Source: a virus. From it: a stretch of 23,671 bases of DNA. Position 1 is the stretch's first letter. Every line of letters begins with the position of its first letter. Shown one piece after another: positions 6,752 through 16,541 of this stretch. Under the pieces are notes generated by a model that was given only the letters and a program-made list of their open reading frames with translations, had not been told where the DNA came from and did no database searches. The position numbers were made by a program, and so were the translations under genes. The stretch covers positions 1-23,671 of IMG/VR virus record IMGVR_UViG_3300031787_000846. The stretch is one strand, 5' to 3'.

Positions 6752-9700
6752 GTGGACCCACGCAATACGTTCACTGATGAAGAGATCACTGGCTTTGCTC
6801 CGCCTCAACAATCTCCGGCTGCTGCGGTACCGATGGGCTATTGGGAGGCAAAGCGCGCCAACGAAATTGCGTACCGCGCCCCGTGGCTTGCCCCACAGAC
6901 TGTGGTTGCACTTGCAAAAGGACAAGCAGACGACCCAACCGTAGATCTTGCTGCGCAGTACTCGGCCCAGCGCGAACTCGATAACTACGACACAAAGGTA
7001 CAGAACGTTGGTGCTGTTAAGGGCGGCATCAGGATGGCGTTCGACGCTGTCGGATGGGCCGCCAAAACCACCAGCAGCATCTTTAGGAATACAGTTCCTA
7101 AGGCTGCCACCGGCATAATCAAACTGACGGAACCGTTCCAGCGCGTTGGTGCTGGATTCGTGATGGAAGACATTGTCAAGCCATCCATCCGCTGGTCAAC
7201 TGCAGCACTTGACATCATCCCCGAGACAGTGCAGAACATCGCATCCATGACGGCAAGAACATCGAACTACGACCTGCTTGGACTCTGGGAATCCACATCA
7301 CTTGCAACCATGCTGGATGATCCGGATCGACAAGGCGAGGGTTTCTTCATGAGCCAGGTGTTGCGCGAAGAGCAGGCCAAGCGTGCCCGTGCTTTCCGTG
7401 GAACGGTGTACGGAAACGCGTTCACAATCGGACGCTCAATGACGCAGATGTTTGGCGAGAAGTCAATTGCGTACCGTTATGGGTCGGGAATCATCGATGC
7501 CATCACGATGATGGCGGTGCCTGATCCCACAAAGTTCATTGCTAAGGGTATTGCGTTTGCAGGCAAATCAGCCTCAGCCACAGCCAAGGCAATCCGCAGT
7601 GGCGAAGAAATTATTTCGGCAATCAAGAACGGCGGCGGAGTTCGCGCGCTTGTCCCCCTGCTGTCAGCCGAGGATGCCGAAAGCGTGCGCAAAGGACTCA
7701 AAGGTGTATCTGATGCACTTAAGTCAGAGGCCGGACTTGCCAAGGGTATCGAGGGAGTATCTGTCGACGGCAATAAGTTTGTCAACTTCATGCGCACAAA
7801 CTCCTGGGCAAAGCGTCTTGTGTCTGATCTTGTTGAGGAAGACGACCCGTACAAGATCCTGAGCGAATCATTCGGTTACAAAGTCAGCACAGACACTGCA
7901 ATCAGGCTGGCCAATGCCAAGAACGAAGACGAGGTGATCAGTGCGCTTACTCGTCCGTTCACTCTTGGTGAAGGAACACTTGAGGCTCAGATCGGCAAGT
8001 ACAAGGTTACGCGCAATCCGGCAAAGCAGATGGTCAAGAACATGCGGTTCTTTGCCACAATGCCCAAGGACTCGATTGTTGTTACCGGCCTTGATGACTT
8101 CGACAACGTGGATGCCATCAAGAATCTGACCAACTCCATGCGTGCAGCGGGCGTCAAGTCAGACGTTATCAACGAGTGGGGCCGCAAATACATCAACGGC
8201 TTTACATCTGTCGGCACGCGCACAGCACGCTTCAGAGCGATTGAGGCATATCAGTCCGCCGTCAAAGAGGTAATGAGGACTAGTGGTGTTGCCGATGAGG
8301 CAGCGGACGAAATCATCAAGAATGCCAACACGCGTATTGACATAGTCAAGAACTACCTAAGCAACCGGTTGGGCATTGAGACCGACAACGGCATGATCCG
8401 CCAGATCATGGACAATCTATCCAAGAGCGCAGACTCCAAGTTGTACGCCGAGATCCTGGATCAGGGCGCAGAGTTTGGCGACGACCTTGTCTTTGCAACC
8501 CCGACCGATCTGGTGCAGTTGCTCAACCGCGTCTATGTTCTTCCGGATACGCGTGAACTTCGGCGCGTGACCCGCAACCCGTTGTTCACCGACATGCTGA
8601 AAAAAATCGGGCTTGAAGAACAGGTGGCGGAAGGCAAGATCAAAAAGTTGCCTTTGGCTGGGCGTACCGAAATGAGAAAGGTTGTCAAATACACCGATCC
8701 AGAAGAAGCACGCAATATCCGTGGCCAGATCTCTGATTTGCGAGACCGCGCACGTGGTGCAAAGGGCCAGGTGAAGAAAGATATTCAGGCAGAGATCGAT
8801 GATCTTTCAAACCGCCTGAACGACATCTCATACGAGGACACCGTGCGCACCATGACCGGGCGTGCGCGTAGGCCAATTGAACTTGCTGACTTTATCCAGA
8901 GCAGAATCTGGAAGCCGCTCAACCTTGCGACCGTTGGCTATATCGTCCGCAACGCAATCGACGCCCAGACCCGTATGGCCATGGGTGGCCCCGCATCGAT
9001 GTACAACCTCAATCCGTTTGAGTACATCTCCGTTGCCATCGGCTTGCCTGGGCAGAACATGAAGTATGCCAAGAGCATCACCGGTGTTGACCTGCGCCAA
9101 CTTGGCATTGCGACACAAACGCGCGCTGGGGTCATCAAGCCCATCATCGAAGGCGAAGAGGCCGACGTACTCAAGGTTGCTGATCGCGTATTCCCGAATA
9201 CAGCCACTGGACGCAAGCGTGCCGCCAACCACTCAAAGCGCACGGGGCGACCCATCCGTTATCCAATCAATGATGGCGTAACCCTGGATGATGTCACTTC
9301 GGCTACAGAAGTGCATCGCCAGTTGGCCGACTCAATTGGTGGGTCGCGCCAGCGCGTGGGTATGTCGCAGTCCGAACAAGTCCGCCACAAGTTCAACACC
9401 GGTTCGTGGGTCAACTACGACAAGTCACAGCGTGAGAATTACACGCGTGGCATGATCCAGCATCTCCAGCAGAAGCAGCAGTTGGAACCCCAGCGCATCC
9501 TTGCCCGTGCTATTGCTGCTGGCAAAAGCCCGGAAGAGTCGGTCAATGAAGTTGTGGACTGGTTCCTGAAGAACCGCAACAGCGACTCATACCGCAACCT
9601 TGCGCAGAAAGCGTTTGATGGGTTTGAGTTCAAGCGCCGCAATACCCCGTACTCAGATGTCAACCTGTCAATCAACTTCAATGACCTGTTGAGGCGCGGT

Positions 9701-11983
9701 CTTGAGGACGAAGTCCGTGGCCACATCAAGGCATACGTCACGTCCGTTTGGTACGACGACATGAAGAAACTCACCGGCAATATCCCGGAGATGGAGTTTC
9801 TGCTTGCTTACGACGCCGTTCCTGATTTCAGCAAGTCAATCACCATGTTTACCGACGACATCCCGCTGACCCGTGGACGCAAAGCCTGGAAGGTCGGAGA
9901 CAAAGTGGACACCGATCAGGGACGTGGTGTTATCACCAACATTGACATGCGTGGTGACAGACCGCTGGCAACTATTGTCCCGATGATCGAAGAAAACGCC
10001 CTGAAGAGCATGGACCCAGGCACGGCATCGAAGAATGTCAAGCGTCTCATTCAGGACTTTTCCAAGACCACATACGACGCCACATTGGAGAGGGGATTGC
10101 CCGATGTCATCTCCATGGAGCAGAGGATTACCCCCGGCAAAGGTCTTGGCGACTGGACCGACACACTGACCAGCCCGGTCCGAGTGATGACCGACTGGCT
10201 GTTCAACAGTCTCAACGACCGCTCTGTCCGCGTCCTTGAGCGCTCACCCACATTCCGCGGCTTCTACTACGAGACGATCTCGCAATACGCAAACAGGTTG
10301 TCGGCTGAAGAAGGCAAGCGTCTTTACGACGACATTTTCGCTAAGGCTTCCGAGCAGGGCATGAGCATCCGTCAGTATCTTGGCGAGACACGGATTGCCG
10401 GTGGCAATGTCTATTCAATCATCGAAAATCTGCCCAAGCGCACGAACGTCACCGGAACACTGACCATCCAAGAACTGGATGACTTTGCACGCTTTGAGGG
10501 AATCAACCGCACCAAGGACCTTTTGTACGATGCTTCAGAGCGCAGCAACTTGATCGATGCCCTGCGCATTGTCATGCCATTTGCCGACGCATGGAAGGAG
10601 GTGCTCGGCACCTACATGACTCTTGGTGCACAGCACAACGTCCACCTGATGCGTAAGTTCACGCGTGTCTACACCGGGCTTGAGGAGGCAGATCCCGACC
10701 AGGACGGTCGCGGCATCTTCTTCAGGGACCCCCAGACCAATGAGGTGCAGTTCCAGTTCCCGTTGTCTGGATCTTTGACTAAGGCCCTGACCGGCATCGA
10801 TGCCCCACTGTCAGCCCCGCTGGGTCGTCTGTCGCAGGGCATCAACTTCATGCCGGCCCTCGGGCCATATGGTCAGTTTGCTCTGAGCAAGATTGTCCCG
10901 GACACCCCGGAGTACAACGACTTTAAGTCCTTATTTCTGCCATACGGAGAGACGACCGGCGGGGAACTTATTGCTGGTCTCGCCCCTGGAGTTGTGCGTA
11001 AGGCAATCGAAGCGTTCACTGCAGATACGGAGAACACCACAACGCAGTTCGCCAACACCTATCTGGAAACCCTTCGAGCGCTGTCTGTCAACCCGAAGTA
11101 TGACCTCGGCACCGAGACTGGCCGCACGTCATTGCTTGCCGACGCCAAGTACAAGGCGCGGATCATGATGATGATGAGGGCTATGTCCCAGTTCCTTGGA
11201 CCGTCGTCTGGCGTTCAGGAGTGGAAAGTCCCCACCAAGACCGGGGACCAGTACGTCGGTGTTCTCCTGGAGGAGTTCCGGCGATACCAGATGGAGAACT
11301 ACGACACGGCAATCGACCGATTCCTCAACAACTTTGGCGACGATCTGGCCCTGTATGTGTCGTCCAAGACCAAGGCACAACGCGACGGTCTTGAAGCAAC
11401 GCAGGAGTTTGGCGACTGGGAGCGGACCAACCGCGACATCCTGGCCGAGTACACCACCATCGGTACCTACTTTGCCCCGATGGGAAGTGAGTTCAACTTC
11501 AGCGTCTGGGAGCGCCAGTTGTCCGAGGGAAGCCGAGTCCGCCTGAAGGACGTTGAACTGATCAACCTTGCGCAGTTGCGCATTGGCTCGGTCAAGTACC
11601 GCAAGATGCGCCAGATGTTCGGTGCCAACCCCAGCCAGAAGCAGCAGGAGGTGCTGCGCGCCTACCGTCAGTACCTGAACGAATTGATGCCCGGGTTCCC
11701 GATCAAGCCCGAGTTCACTACCAACAAGTTTGAGAACTCAATCGCTGAACTGCAGCGCGCCGTAGATGACTCGCGCCTTGCCAAGAACCCCATCACGCCG
11801 CTGGTTAAGCAGTACCTGAACGCTCGAACGGCAGCCATGAATGCCACCGGTACATCGCTGCGAGCCAAGAAAGCCGACCGCTACAAGCAGTACCTGTTCC
11901 AGTTGGGTGAGTCGCTTGCTGCCACAAATTCAGAATTTGATAGAATTTGGTCGCGTTTCTTGTCACAGGAAGTTGAACTGTAA
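6752..11983 (+). CDS. Giant virion-associated protein (1743 residues), candidate internal/ejection protein
   Basis: This is the largest gene in the window, starting at GTG 6752 three bases after the preceding stop; an ATG alternative would lose the start of a continuous composition. The N-terminal 250 residues contain Ala/Gly-rich, mildly hydrophobic helices. Residues about 660-692 form a charged heptad-like coiled coil (ISDLRDRARGAKGQVKKD). Residues about 729-745 hold YIVRNAIDAQTRMAM. Residues about 1048-1080 (VGDKVDTDQGRGVITNI) look like a small SH3/KOW-type barrel. The C-terminal 350 residues are long helices rich in Arg, Tyr and Gln. I see no Walker motif, HExxH, polymerase or lysozyme signature. 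Size, helical content and the position beside the portal resemble large podovirus internal virion proteins, which are ejected with DNA. A tape-measure function is less likely because it lies before the capsid genes. Function is inferred. Confidence 0.8.
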   Translation: MDPRNTFTDEEITGFAPPQQSPAAAVPMGYWEAKRANEIAYRAPWLAPQTVVALAKGQADDPTVDLAAQYSAQRELDNYDTKVQNVGAVKGGIRMAFDAVGWAAKTTSSIFRNTVPKAATGIIKLTEPFQRVGAGFVMEDIVKPSIRWSTAALDIIPETVQNIASMTARTSNYDLLGLWESTSLATMLDDPDRQGEGFFMSQVLREEQAKRARAFRGTVYGNAFTIGRSMTQMFGEKSIAYRYGSGIIDAITMMAVPDPTKFIAKGIAFAGKSASATAKAIRSGEEIISAIKNGGGVRALVPLLSAEDAESVRKGLKGVSDALKSEAGLAKGIEGVSVDGNKFVNFMRTNSWAKRLVSDLVEEDDPYKILSESFGYKVSTDTAIRLANAKNEDEVISALTRPFTLGEGTLEAQIGKYKVTRNPAKQMVKNMRFFATMPKDSIVVTGLDDFDNVDAIKNLTNSMRAAGVKSDVINEWGRKYINGFTSVGTRTARFRAIEAYQSAVKEVMRTSGVADEAADEIIKNANTRIDIVKNYLSNRLGIETDNGMIRQIMDNLSKSADSKLYAEILDQGAEFGDDLVFATPTDLVQLLNRVYVLPDTRELRRVTRNPLFTDMLKKIGLEEQVAEGKIKKLPLAGRTEMRKVVKYTDPEEARNIRGQISDLRDRARGAKGQVKKDIQAEIDDLSNRLNDISYEDTVRTMTGRARRPIELADFIQSRIWKPLNLATVGYIVRNAIDAQTRMAMGGPASMYNLNPFEYISVAIGLPGQNMKYAKSITGVDLRQLGIATQTRAGVIKPIIEGEEADVLKVADRVFPNTATGRKRAANHSKRTGRPIRYPINDGVTLDDVTSATEVHRQLADSIGGSRQRVGMSQSEQVRHKFNTGSWVNYDKSQRENYTRGMIQHLQQKQQLEPQRILARAIAAGKSPEESVNEVVDWFLKNRNSDSYRNLAQKAFDGFEFKRRNTPYSDVNLSINFNDLLRRGLEDEVRGHIKAYVTSVWYDDMKKLTGNIPEMEFLLAYDAVPDFSKSITMFTDDIPLTRGRKAWKVGDKVDTDQGRGVITNIDMRGDRPLATIVPMIEENALKSMDPGTASKNVKRLIQDFSKTTYDATLERGLPDVISMEQRITPGKGLGDWTDTLTSPVRVMTDWLFNSLNDRSVRVLERSPTFRGFYYETISQYANRLSAEEGKRLYDDIFAKASEQGMSIRQYLGETRIAGGNVYSIIENLPKRTNVTGTLTIQELDDFARFEGINRTKDLLYDASERSNLIDALRIVMPFADAWKEVLGTYMTLGAQHNVHLMRKFTRVYTGLEEADPDQDGRGIFFRDPQTNEVQFQFPLSGSLTKALTGIDAPLSAPLGRLSQGINFMPALGPYGQFALSKIVPDTPEYNDFKSLFLPYGETTGGELIAGLAPGVVRKAIEAFTADTENTTTQFANTYLETLRALSVNPKYDLGTETGRTSLLADAKYKARIMMMMRAMSQFLGPSSGVQEWKVPTKTGDQYVGVLLEEFRRYQMENYDTAIDRFLNNFGDDLALYVSSKTKAQRDGLEATQEFGDWERTNRDILAEYTTIGTYFAPMGSEFNFSVWERQLSEGSRVRLKDVELINLAQLRIGSVKYRKMRQMFGANPSQKQQEVLRAYRQYLNELMPGFPIKPEFTTNKFENSIAELQRAVDDSRLAKNPITPLVKQYLNARTAAMNATGTSLRAKKADRYKQYLFQLGESLAATNSEFDRIWSRFLSQEVEL

Positions 11984-12822
11984 TGGTAATGAAGCCGATG
12001 GACAATGCCACTGATACCGGCACGCAGTCGACCACGACCATGCGTCCTGAGGTAAAAGATCCGACAACTTGGACACAGCAGAATCTGACCCCAGATGCAG
12101 TCGCGCATCAGACCATCTCGGCAAAGGGTGTCAAGACAACCGGCACGTATGGCCCGCTCCTCCAGCAAGACATCGCAGCGGGAATGATCAAAGTCATTTC
12201 CTCGATGGCTCCTGGTCCGTCGGACATCGTTGTCCGCGGGTCCGTCCTGCGAGACGAAGACAACTACATTGCCCGCCCTTGGTACGAAATCACCACGGAT
12301 TCTGTGCGCAATGAGATCATGAGTCTCAGCCCACAGGAACGTCTGCTTATCGCTCAACAGTTGAAGCGCACCGGGTACTACAAGGGCAATGACCCCAGCG
12401 AGTCGATCATGCAGAACCGTGGTTTCAACAACACGGACATTGCAGCGTTTGCTGACTTCATGAACGATGCCAATGCGAACTACAAGACCATTCGTGCGTA
12501 CCTGCCGACGATCATGTCTGCTCCCGGCTATCAGGCAAGCGGAACCACAGTCAAGGTAACCCCGCGCGAGGACATTGCTTACTACATGCAGCAGGCTTCG
12601 CTGGCGCAGTTGGGACGCATGCCGACTAAGGCTGAGATCGACCGCGCCGTCAAGTCCATCCAGCAGACAGAACGCAGTGCTTCTGGGGGAGGTACGACGG
12701 CCCCGTCGACAACCGTTCTTGCCACTGCTCAGGCTCAGGCTGCTGCACCCGGAGAGCGTTCTAGTTACGCTGTTGGCAATGCGATCAACCTGGCGTTCCG
12801 TATTCTGTCTGGTGGTGGATGA
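11983..12822 (+). CDS. Hypothetical virion protein following the giant gene
   Basis: This encodes 279 residues and overlaps the giant gene by one base (TAATG), a sign of coupled translation. The first 50 residues are Thr-rich and probably flexible. A central region (about 60-170) is mixed helix and strand, with WYEITTDSVRNEI. A segment at about 190-225 (REDIAYYMQQASLAQLGRMP then TKAEIDRAVKSIQQ) is helical and resembles a motif in proteins next to large internal proteins of aquatic phages. The C-terminus has an Ala/Gln-rich linker and ends in a Gly run. No signal peptide or catalytic motif is seen. I infer a head-internal or neck component from its operon position, and do not claim a specific function. 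Confidence 0.75.
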   Translation: MVMKPMDNATDTGTQSTTTMRPEVKDPTTWTQQNLTPDAVAHQTISAKGVKTTGTYGPLLQQDIAAGMIKVISSMAPGPSDIVVRGSVLRDEDNYIARPWYEITTDSVRNEIMSLSPQERLLIAQQLKRTGYYKGNDPSESIMQNRGFNNTDIAAFADFMNDANANYKTIRAYLPTIMSAPGYQASGTTVKVTPREDIAYYMQQASLAQLGRMPTKAEIDRAVKSIQQTERSASGGGTTAPSTTVLATAQAQAAAPGERSSYAVGNAINLAFRILSGGG

Positions 12823-13852
12823 TGGCTGATCCGATGACAAAGGAAACGTTCGTCACCGAACAGTTGGTTGCTCGCGGGCTGAAAGATACTGCAGCAAACC
12901 GCAAGAAGTTAAAGACTGAGTACGACACCAAGTACCTCGGTGGCTCGTCGTCTGACTGGCGCACGTTCTTCAAGCAGCAGTTCCCGCAACTTGCTGGCAT
13001 GGTCGACGGTGGGCAGGGCGAGCAGGAAGCCCGTCGCGTCTTTGGCAACCAACTCATCGACCTGTTCCTTGACGTAGCCAAGAACCCAGACAACTACGAC
13101 ACCACCTCTAGCGCCGGAGTCCAGGCATTCACTGCCAAGGTCCAGGCAACCGACTACTACAACAAGACCAAGGAGGCCCGCGTCAAGTGGGATCTCCTCA
13201 AGGACCCGGACAAACAGGAGCGTCTGCGCGTCCGCAAGATGAACCTTGCTGCCGGTCTTGGCGATCTGCAACTGACCGAGGCTGAGATCAATGATCTCGC
13301 CCTCTATGCAGAACAGAACAACGCCAGCGACCTGGAACTCAAGTACGTTGCCTACGACAAACTTGGGCAGCGCAGTCAGGCTGCTGTTCAGCAGACAACT
13401 GAGGCGTCAAAACTCAAGAAGATGCTTGCAAACTACGGCTATCAACCCGTAGACATCGATGCCCGCATTCAGGCTGCCCTCACCGGGACGAGCATGGACG
13501 GAGTTATTCAGAGCCAGGACAGTCTGATCGCTAAGGCAAAGCAGTTTGCCAAGACGAAGTACTCGCACCTCTCGGACATGATTGACAAGGACTTCACAAT
13601 CGATGACATCTTTGAACCCTACCGCGACATCGCGGCCAAGGTTCTGGAGCGCAATCCCGCCGACATCAAGATTGATGATCCAATGTTCTCTGCTGCGCTT
13701 GAGGCCGGTCCGGATGGCAAGTCAATGTCTGGCACAATGTGGATGCAGCGCCTGAAGCAGGACCCGCGATACGGCTGGCAGTTCACCAAGAACGCCAACG
13801 ATCAGGTGCGCAACACAATCATGGGACTTGAGAAAGCGTTTGGTCTGGTGCG

Positions 13853-13856
<4 letters not shown>
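12819..13856 (+). CDS. Hypothetical helical virion protein (actinophage-type)
   Basis: This encodes 345 residues. Two adjacent ATGs occur at 12819 (ATGA overlap with the previous stop) and 12822; either gives essentially the same protein. It is almost entirely helical and charged. The C-terminal third has the pattern LSDMIDKDFTIDDIFEPYRD, then ERNPADIKIDDPMF, then MQRLKQDPRYGW and a final GLEKAFGLVR. I recall this arrangement from structural proteins of actinobacterial phages whose function is not established. No enzyme motif is visible. It lies in a four-gene string (6752 to 14854) with overlapping ends, which suggests its product is made in fixed proportion with the giant protein and may join the same internal assembly. 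Confidence 0.78.
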
Positions 13857-14854
<998 letters not shown>

Positions 14855-14858
14855 ATAC

Positions 14859-14887
14859 TTGACGGCTAGAACTTTTGGTGCTTAACT
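14859..14887 (+). promoter_or_regulatory. Possible sigma-70-type promoter
   Basis: TTGACG (14859-14864) is a close match to a -35 box. Exactly 17 bases later comes TTAACT (14882-14887), only a weak -10 match. It is the first non-coding stretch over 100 bases after the terL gap and precedes the scaffold and capsid genes, which need high expression. The poor -10 keeps confidence low. Confidence 0.35.
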
Positions 14888-14995
14888 GAAGTTATCCCAC
14901 AAGGGATACTTCCGGAGATTCCCCGCCTTCGGATGTAACAAGGGTGAGATGAGCAGCCATCCATTTCCCTCCGGATTGGATGTGGGCAGAAGGAG
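14888..14995 (+). promoter_or_regulatory. Structured 5' leader of scaffold/capsid genes
   Basis: GAAG (14888-14891), one bulged T, and TATCCC pair with GGGATA and CTTC (14903-14912) around an ACAA loop, giving a ten-pair hairpin. CATCCA (14958-14963) pairs with TGGATG (14977-14982). The loop of that second hairpin contains CTCCGGA (14969-14975), complementary to TCCGGAG (14911-14917), so a pseudoknot joining the two parts is possible, although it competes for two bases of the first stem. CCTTC (14926-14930) could cover GAAGG of the ribosome-binding site (14989-14993). The Shine-Dalgarno GAAGGAG (14989-14995) is strong and six bases before the scaffold ATG. This could regulate capsid translation or stabilise mRNA. 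All structure here is deduced by eye. Confidence 0.45.
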
Positions 14996-15001
14996 TGAGT
15001 C

Positions 15002-15457
15002 ATGTCAGATGTCAACGAGTCGTTCGAAGACGAGACAGACGATCAGGTAGCCAAGAATCCAGTTCGAGCACACATGCGAAAACTGGAAGATGAGGTCAAG
15101 GCACTGCGTCAAGCAGCCGCCGAAGCCGAAGCAGCCAAACGCGAACTTGCTTTCGTTAAGGCCGGGATCCCGATGGACAACCCAGCCTCAAAGTATTTCG
15201 TGAAGGGCTACGACGGAGACTTCACACCCGAAGCAATTCGGGCGGCAGCCGAGGAAGCAAATCTCATCGCACCTTCAGTTCAAAAGCAGGCGGCGCAGGC
15301 AGAACAAAATGCCTGGAACCGCTTGCAGAAAGCGCAGAGGGCGGGACAGACGAGCGAACCCCCGGTGGACTGGGCTGATCGGATCAACAATGCTCGCTCC
15401 CAGGACGAGGTCATGCAACTGCTGGCTCAAGCAAGGCAAGAAGCAGAAAACCTCTAG
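15002..15457 (+). CDS. Head scaffolding protein
   Basis: The scaffold guides assembly of the capsid shell and is removed before or during DNA packaging. This protein has 151 residues, a usual size for small phage scaffolds. It has an acidic N-terminus (ESFEDETDD) and a coiled coil at about 26-52 (KLEDEVKALRQAAAEAEAAK). A GIPMDNPASKYFVKGYDG segment precedes DFTPEAIRAAAEEANL, a combination I recognise from scaffolds of actinobacterial and aquatic phages. A helical Gln/Ala-rich C-terminus follows, which usually contacts the capsid protein. It sits directly upstream of the capsid gene behind a strong Shine-Dalgarno sequence (GAAGGAG). No protease domain is present, so maturation would need another protein, or none. 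Confidence 0.87.
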   Translation: MSDVNESFEDETDDQVAKNPVRAHMRKLEDEVKALRQAAAEAEAAKRELAFVKAGIPMDNPASKYFVKGYDGDFTPEAIRAAAEEANLIAPSVQKQAAQAEQNAWNRLQKAQRAGQTSEPPVDWADRINNARSQDEVMQLLAQARQEAENL

Positions 15458-15461
15458 CCCT

Positions 15462-15476
15462 CAGGCCCCCGGCCTG
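15462..15476 (+). other. Hairpin between scaffold and capsid genes
   Basis: CAGGCC and GGCCTG form a perfect six-pair stem with a CCC loop just after the scaffold stop. A GGGGGAAAG stretch follows rather than T residues, so it is not a terminator. It could protect mRNA or adjust capsid translation. The capsid gene's own Shine-Dalgarno (AGGAA) is only about one base from the ATG, so the G-rich stretch may matter for initiation. Confidence 0.5.
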
Positions 15477-15497
15477 TGGGGGAAAGAATAACAGGAA

Positions 15498-16463
15498 ATG
15501 GCATATACAGAACAGAGCAGCCTGCTCACAGATCAGGTTGCATTTGACCGGATTGCGTACTTCGCACTCCGCAGCGAACTCTTGTTCGACGCGGTTGCAG
15601 ACGTCATGCCGGTCGCCCAGGCGATGCCTGGTTCGTCCGTCAAGTTCACGATCTTCAATGACCTTGATCCGGCTACGTCGACGCTGACCGAGACCTCGGA
15701 TGTCACGGCGGTTGCGATGTCGGACAGTCAGGTCGAAGTGACCTTGGCCGAGTACGGCAATGCAGTCAACACCACCGCCAAGTTGCGTGGCACGTCGTTC
15801 CTCGACGTCGACGCTGCTGCGGCAAACGTCGTTGGTTACAACGCTGGTATTTCGATTGACTCGATCATCCGCGATGTCCTCGCCGGTGGCACCAACGTCG
15901 TTTACGGCGGTGGTGGTTCCTCGGACGAGACGGCTCGCAACCAGATCGAAGCCGAAGACATCATCGAGGCGAACGACGTCCGCAAGGTTGTCGCCGCTCT
16001 CCGCAAGGCCAACGCTGTGTCGTTCAACGGCATGTACATGGGCTACATCCACCCCGACGTGTCGTACGACCTCCGTCGTGAGACGGGTGTCGCTTCGTGG
16101 CGTGACCCGCACGTCTACAGCGATCCGGCTGGCATCTACATGGGCGAAGTCGGAGCCTTCGAAGGCGTGCGTTTCATTGAGACGCCGCGCGCGAAGTTGT
16201 TCGAGAACGCCTCGAACGGTGCTGGTGGATCCGGCAACATCGACGTGTACTGCACGCACATCATGGGCCGTCAGGCTCTTGCCAAGGCGCACTCGATTGT
16301 CGATGGCAACGGACCGTTCCCGCGCGTTATCCGCGGACCGGTGGTTGACTCGCTGCAGCGCTTCCAGCCTGTCGGTTGGTACTGGCTCGGTGGCTACGCT
16401 CGCTTCCGCGAGGCGTCGCTCCGTCGCATCGAGGCCGCGTCGAGCATCGGCGCAAACTCGTAA
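15498..16463 (+). CDS. Major capsid protein, N4-gp56-like (HK97 fold)
   Basis: This forms the icosahedral shell. The protein has 321 residues. The N-terminus MAYTEQSSLLTDQVAFDRIA and YFALRSELLFDAVADV begin without an obvious long scaffolding delta domain, which agrees with a separate scaffold gene. Diagnostic-looking segments include GSSVKFTIFNDLDPATSTLT (about 45-64), EYGNAVNTTAKLRGTSF (about 85-101), then MYMGYIHPDVSYDLR near residues 178-192 and VGAFEGVRFIETPRAK near 217-232. These match my knowledge of the N4-gp56 capsid family, common in actinophages. Codon use is strongly biased to C- and G-ending codons, as expected for a highly expressed gene. An intrinsic terminator lies 18 bases after the stop. 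Confidence 0.93.
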   Translation: MAYTEQSSLLTDQVAFDRIAYFALRSELLFDAVADVMPVAQAMPGSSVKFTIFNDLDPATSTLTETSDVTAVAMSDSQVEVTLAEYGNAVNTTAKLRGTSFLDVDAAAANVVGYNAGISIDSIIRDVLAGGTNVVYGGGGSSDETARNQIEAEDIIEANDVRKVVAALRKANAVSFNGMYMGYIHPDVSYDLRRETGVASWRDPHVYSDPAGIYMGEVGAFEGVRFIETPRAKLFENASNGAGGSGNIDVYCTHIMGRQALAKAHSIVDGNGPFPRVIRGPVVDSLQRFQPVGWYWLGGYARFREASLRRIEAASSIGANS

Positions 16464-16481
16464 TCAACGAGTAGCAAGATT

Positions 16482-16518
16482 GGGGGCTGGGCGTATCCCC
16501 TCGCCCAGCCCCTTCTGC
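16482..16518 (+). terminator. Intrinsic terminator after the capsid gene
   Basis: GGGGCTGGGCG (16483-16493) and CGCCCAGCCCC (16502-16512) form an eleven-pair GC-rich stem with loop TATCCCCT, followed by TTCTGCT. The T-run is short, so termination may be partial. That would let some transcription continue into downstream tail genes while keeping capsid mRNA abundant. Confidence 0.85.
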
Positions 16519-16541
16519 TATATTCAAACCCGAGGTAAAAA

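Noticed and set aside
11881-12840. Minus-strand open frame of 319 codons opposite 11983-12822
   Set aside because: It lies entirely over two well-supported + strand genes, has Arg/Ser/His-rich composition typical of an antisense shadow in GC-rich DNA, and no family is recognisable.
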